DNA from: Bradyrhizobium sp. WSM3983
GTDB lineage: Bacteria > Pseudomonadota > Alphaproteobacteria > Rhizobiales > Xanthobacteraceae
Assembly (NCBI RefSeq): GCF_000473045.1
Contig: NZ_AXAY01000005.1
Span: 286,501 to 350,500 of the forward strand
Direction: 5' to 3'
DNA: 64,000 nt
In this document: piece by piece, positions 62,036 to 64,000 of the stretch
Layout: every line of letters begins with the position of its first letter
Numbering within the stretch: position 1 is the first letter of the stretch
Notes under the pieces: model-generated
What the model was told of the DNA's origin: nothing
What the model saw: only the letters and a program-made list of their open reading frames with translations
The model's database searches: none
Program-made: the position numbers and the translations under genes

Positions 62036-63558
62036 GCTCGGCGACCGCGCTTTCGTGGTTTGCCCGTCACGAGCTTCGGCTCGCCTGGCGCGAATGGTTC
62101 GCCATGATGACGGGCGGCCGGCGCAGGCGCGCCCGTGCCGCCGTCATCGGCCTGCTGTTCTTCGCGGCACTGCTCCATGTGCCGGCCTGGGCCGTGATCG
62201 GCCGCTTCGCCAATCTGCAACTGCCGCTCGACAAATCCTCGCTGATCGTGATTTCGGCGACGATCTTTCTCGCCTGGACCTTGATGCTGTCGCAGGCGAT
62301 CGAATCCGTGACGCGGGTGTTCTACGCCCGTGCCGATCTTGATCTCATCATGTCCTCGCCGGCGACGCTGGCCAATCTGTTCTCGGTGCGCATTGCCGCG
62401 ATCGCGCTCACCGTGACGGTGATGGCGCTGTTGTTCTCGACGCCCTTCATCGACGTGCTGGTGATCGGCGGCGGCGCACGGTGGCTTGCGGCCTTCGGCG
62501 TGGTCATCGCGATGGGCCTGTCGGCCGCGGCGATCGCGATTGCCGTCACTATCCTGCTGTTTCGCCTGATCGGCCCGGCGCGGACGCGCTTCGTCGCCCA
62601 GATCCTGGCCGCGATCATCGGCGCGGGCTTCGTGATCGCGCTCCAGGTCGCCGCGATCATCTCCTACGGCACGCTGTCGCGCTTCACCATCCTGACTTCA
62701 GGCACCCTCGCCGCCCACGCGCCCGACGTCGACAGCATCTGGTGGTGGCCGGCGCGGGCGACCATGGGTGACAGCGAGGCGCTGCTGTGGCTTCTCGCTC
62801 TCGGGCTGGTGCTGCTCGGATGCGTCATGGCGATCTTCTCGGGCCGCTTCGCCGACACCGCGATCGACGCCGCCGCCTACGGGACATCGAGCCGCAAGCG
62901 CGCAAAGGAACGGCCGTTCCGCGGCGGTTCGCGACAGCAGGCGCTGCGGCGCAAGGAGTTCATGCTGCTCTGGCGCGATCCCTGGCTGATCTCGCAAACC
63001 CTGATGCAGCTGCTTTACCTGGTGCCGCCGGCGCTGCTGCTGTGGCGCAGCTTTGCCGACAGCTCTGCGGCGTTGACGCTGATCTCGCCGGTCATCGTGA
63101 TGGCCGCGGGTCAGCTCGCCGGCGGGCTCGCCTGGCTGACGATCTCCGGCGAGGACGCGCCCGATCTGGTCGCGACCGCGCCGCTGACGCCCTCCAGCGT
63201 CATCCGCGCCAAGATCGAGGTGGTGCTGATCGCGATCGCCGTCATCTTCAGTCCGCTGGTTGCGGCCCTGATTTTCGCCTCGCCGTTCCAGGCTGCGATC
63301 ACGGCCACCACGATCATCATCAGCGCGGCCTCCGCCACGGCGATCCAGCTCTGGTTCCGGGTCCAGGCCCGGCGCAGCCAATTCCGCCGCCGCCAGACCT
63401 CATCGCGGCTTGCGACGTTCGCCGAAGCCTTCTCCTCGATCGGCTGGGCCGCCACCGCCGCGCTGCTACTCACGCTTCCGGTCGCCGGAATCGTTAGCGG
63501 CCTGATCACCGCGGGCCTGGTTGCGATCACATGGAGGTTCAGCCCAAGGCGGGAGTGA
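62032..63558 (+). CDS. ABC-2 type membrane permease, hypothetical cargo
   Basis: 508 residues with 10-12 hydrophobic segments (LLFFAALLHVPAWAVIG, VTVMALLFSTPFIDVLVIGGGA, AAIAIAVTILLFRLIG, and others). Arg-rich internal loop (SSRKRAKERPFRGGSRQQALRRKEFMLLWRDP). Forms an exporter with the preceding ATPase; substrate unknown. 4-nt overlap with that gene. Downstream is a 70-bp gap before the antitoxin gene. Confidence 0.88.
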
Positions 63559-63628
63559 GGGTTACCGATCTTGAAAGTAAGGGGAAATTGCCTTACTTAT
63601 TAGAGATCTCAAGGATTGAGGGATCCCA

Positions 63629-63883
63629 ATGAGCACGCTCACCGTCACTGCAAAGGGGCAGGTTACGCTGCGAAAAGACCTTCTGGAGCACCTTGGTGTG
63701 CATCCGGGCGACAAGATATCGATAGAAAAGCTTCCTGGAGGTCGAGTTGAGGTAAAGGCAGTTCGGCCCACCGGTAAGATATCGGATGCTTTCGGCTTCC
63801 TGAAAGGAAAGACGAACGGTCGATCACTGTCGATCGAAGAGATGAACGAGATCGTGGCTGACGGCTGGGCTGGCAAGCGATGA
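63629..63883 (+). CDS. Antitoxin, AbrB/SpoVT (MazE/VapB) family
   Basis: 84 residues. N-terminal swapped-hairpin AbrB-type DNA-binding domain: MSTLTVTAKGQVTLRKDLLEHLGVHPGDKISIEKLPGGRVEVKAV. The C-terminus (FGFLKGKTNGRSLSIEEMNEIVADGW) is the toxin-binding tail. ATG 63629 after GAGGGATCCCA. Overlaps the toxin gene by 4 nt (ATGA at 63880-63883), typical of type II toxin-antitoxin operons; likely autorepressed through the palindromic region just upstream (63570-63628). Confidence 0.9.
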   Translation: MSTLTVTAKGQVTLRKDLLEHLGVHPGDKISIEKLPGGRVEVKAVRPTGKISDAFGFLKGKTNGRSLSIEEMNEIVADGWAGKR

Positions 63884-64000
63884 AGATAACACCCGACACG
63901 AATGTCCTGGTACGAGTTCTAGTCGGGGATGATGTCGAACAGAGCAAGGCGGCCGAAGCCGTTGTCAAGAAGGCAGACGTCGTAGCCATCTCGATCCCCG
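63880..64000 (+). CDS. VapC-type PIN-domain toxin, partial
   Basis: First 40 residues only; the window ends here. MKITPDTNVLVRVLVGDDVEQSKAAEAVVKKA: the first PIN Asp is in the DTNVLVRVL motif. Predicted Mg-dependent ribonuclease toxin, partner of the overlapping AbrB-type antitoxin. Confidence 0.85.
   Translation, partial: MKITPDTNVLVRVLVGDDVEQSKAAEAVVKKADVVAISIP

Overview
The window is high-GC alphaproteobacterial chromosome, most likely Bradyrhizobium or a close relative. I infer this from gene content, not from a search. Pointers are a coxM/coxN-type alternative cytochrome oxidase, an Irr/ICE-controlled membrane-bound ferritin (mbfA), GcvA-type LysR and DUF1127 genes, many oxidative catabolic enzymes, and several families of dispersed intergenic palindromes typical of such genomes. 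There is no rRNA, CRISPR array, prophage or insertion sequence. One tRNA is present, an initiator tRNA-Met.

Layout. 1-4.2 kb: the start of an oxidase operon (subunit II then I, minus strand, I truncated by the window edge), divergent from a DUF2189 membrane protein and an NDUFA9-like SDR that appears to use an ACG start. 4.3-16.4 kb: tRNA-fMet, then a plus-strand run of metabolic enzymes (aldehyde dehydrogenase, GMC oxidoreductase, SDR, two paralogous metallo-beta-lactamase-fold hydrolases, fumarylacetoacetase-family hydrolase, GST, serine hydrolase, epoxide-hydrolase-like protein). 16.4-19.0 kb: an apparent iron operon, with an Irr box, mbfA, an outer-membrane-like protein, a cytochrome b561 and a short gene remnant. 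19-31 kb: catabolic genes (isomerase, Zn-ADH, AidB-like acyl-CoA dehydrogenase, SDR, enoyl-CoA hydratase, MFS carrier, Rieske protein, two amidohydrolases) plus GNAT, DUF1127 and LysR genes. 31-38 kb: CinA-C protein, DUF1488, a TPR lipoprotein-sized exported protein, AMP nucleosidase, a two-gene type I secretion exporter and a GlsB-type membrane protein. 38.4-48 kb: a Dpp/Opp-type peptide ABC transporter in which an amidase and a tiny GatC/AtzG-like ORF sit between the two ATPase genes, all chained by 4-nt overlaps, with a second, divergent paralogous binding protein.

48-60.8 kb is the most interesting part. A 2528-residue FecR/VCBS/beta-helix adhesin-like protein with an RTX-type C-terminus is followed, on the same strand, by a CHASE2-adenylate cyclase. 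It is divergent from a LapG-like periplasmic cysteine protease (BTLCP family) and an LprI-like exported protein. The roughly 600-bp AT-rich control region between them carries palindromes, including one close to a CRP half-site pair. I propose this as a surface-adhesion module in which protease, adhesin and cAMP signalling are linked. The type I exporter at 34.6-37.7 kb is a candidate secretion machine. 61-64 kb: an ABC-2 type exporter pair and an AbrB/VapC toxin-antitoxin module cut by the window edge.
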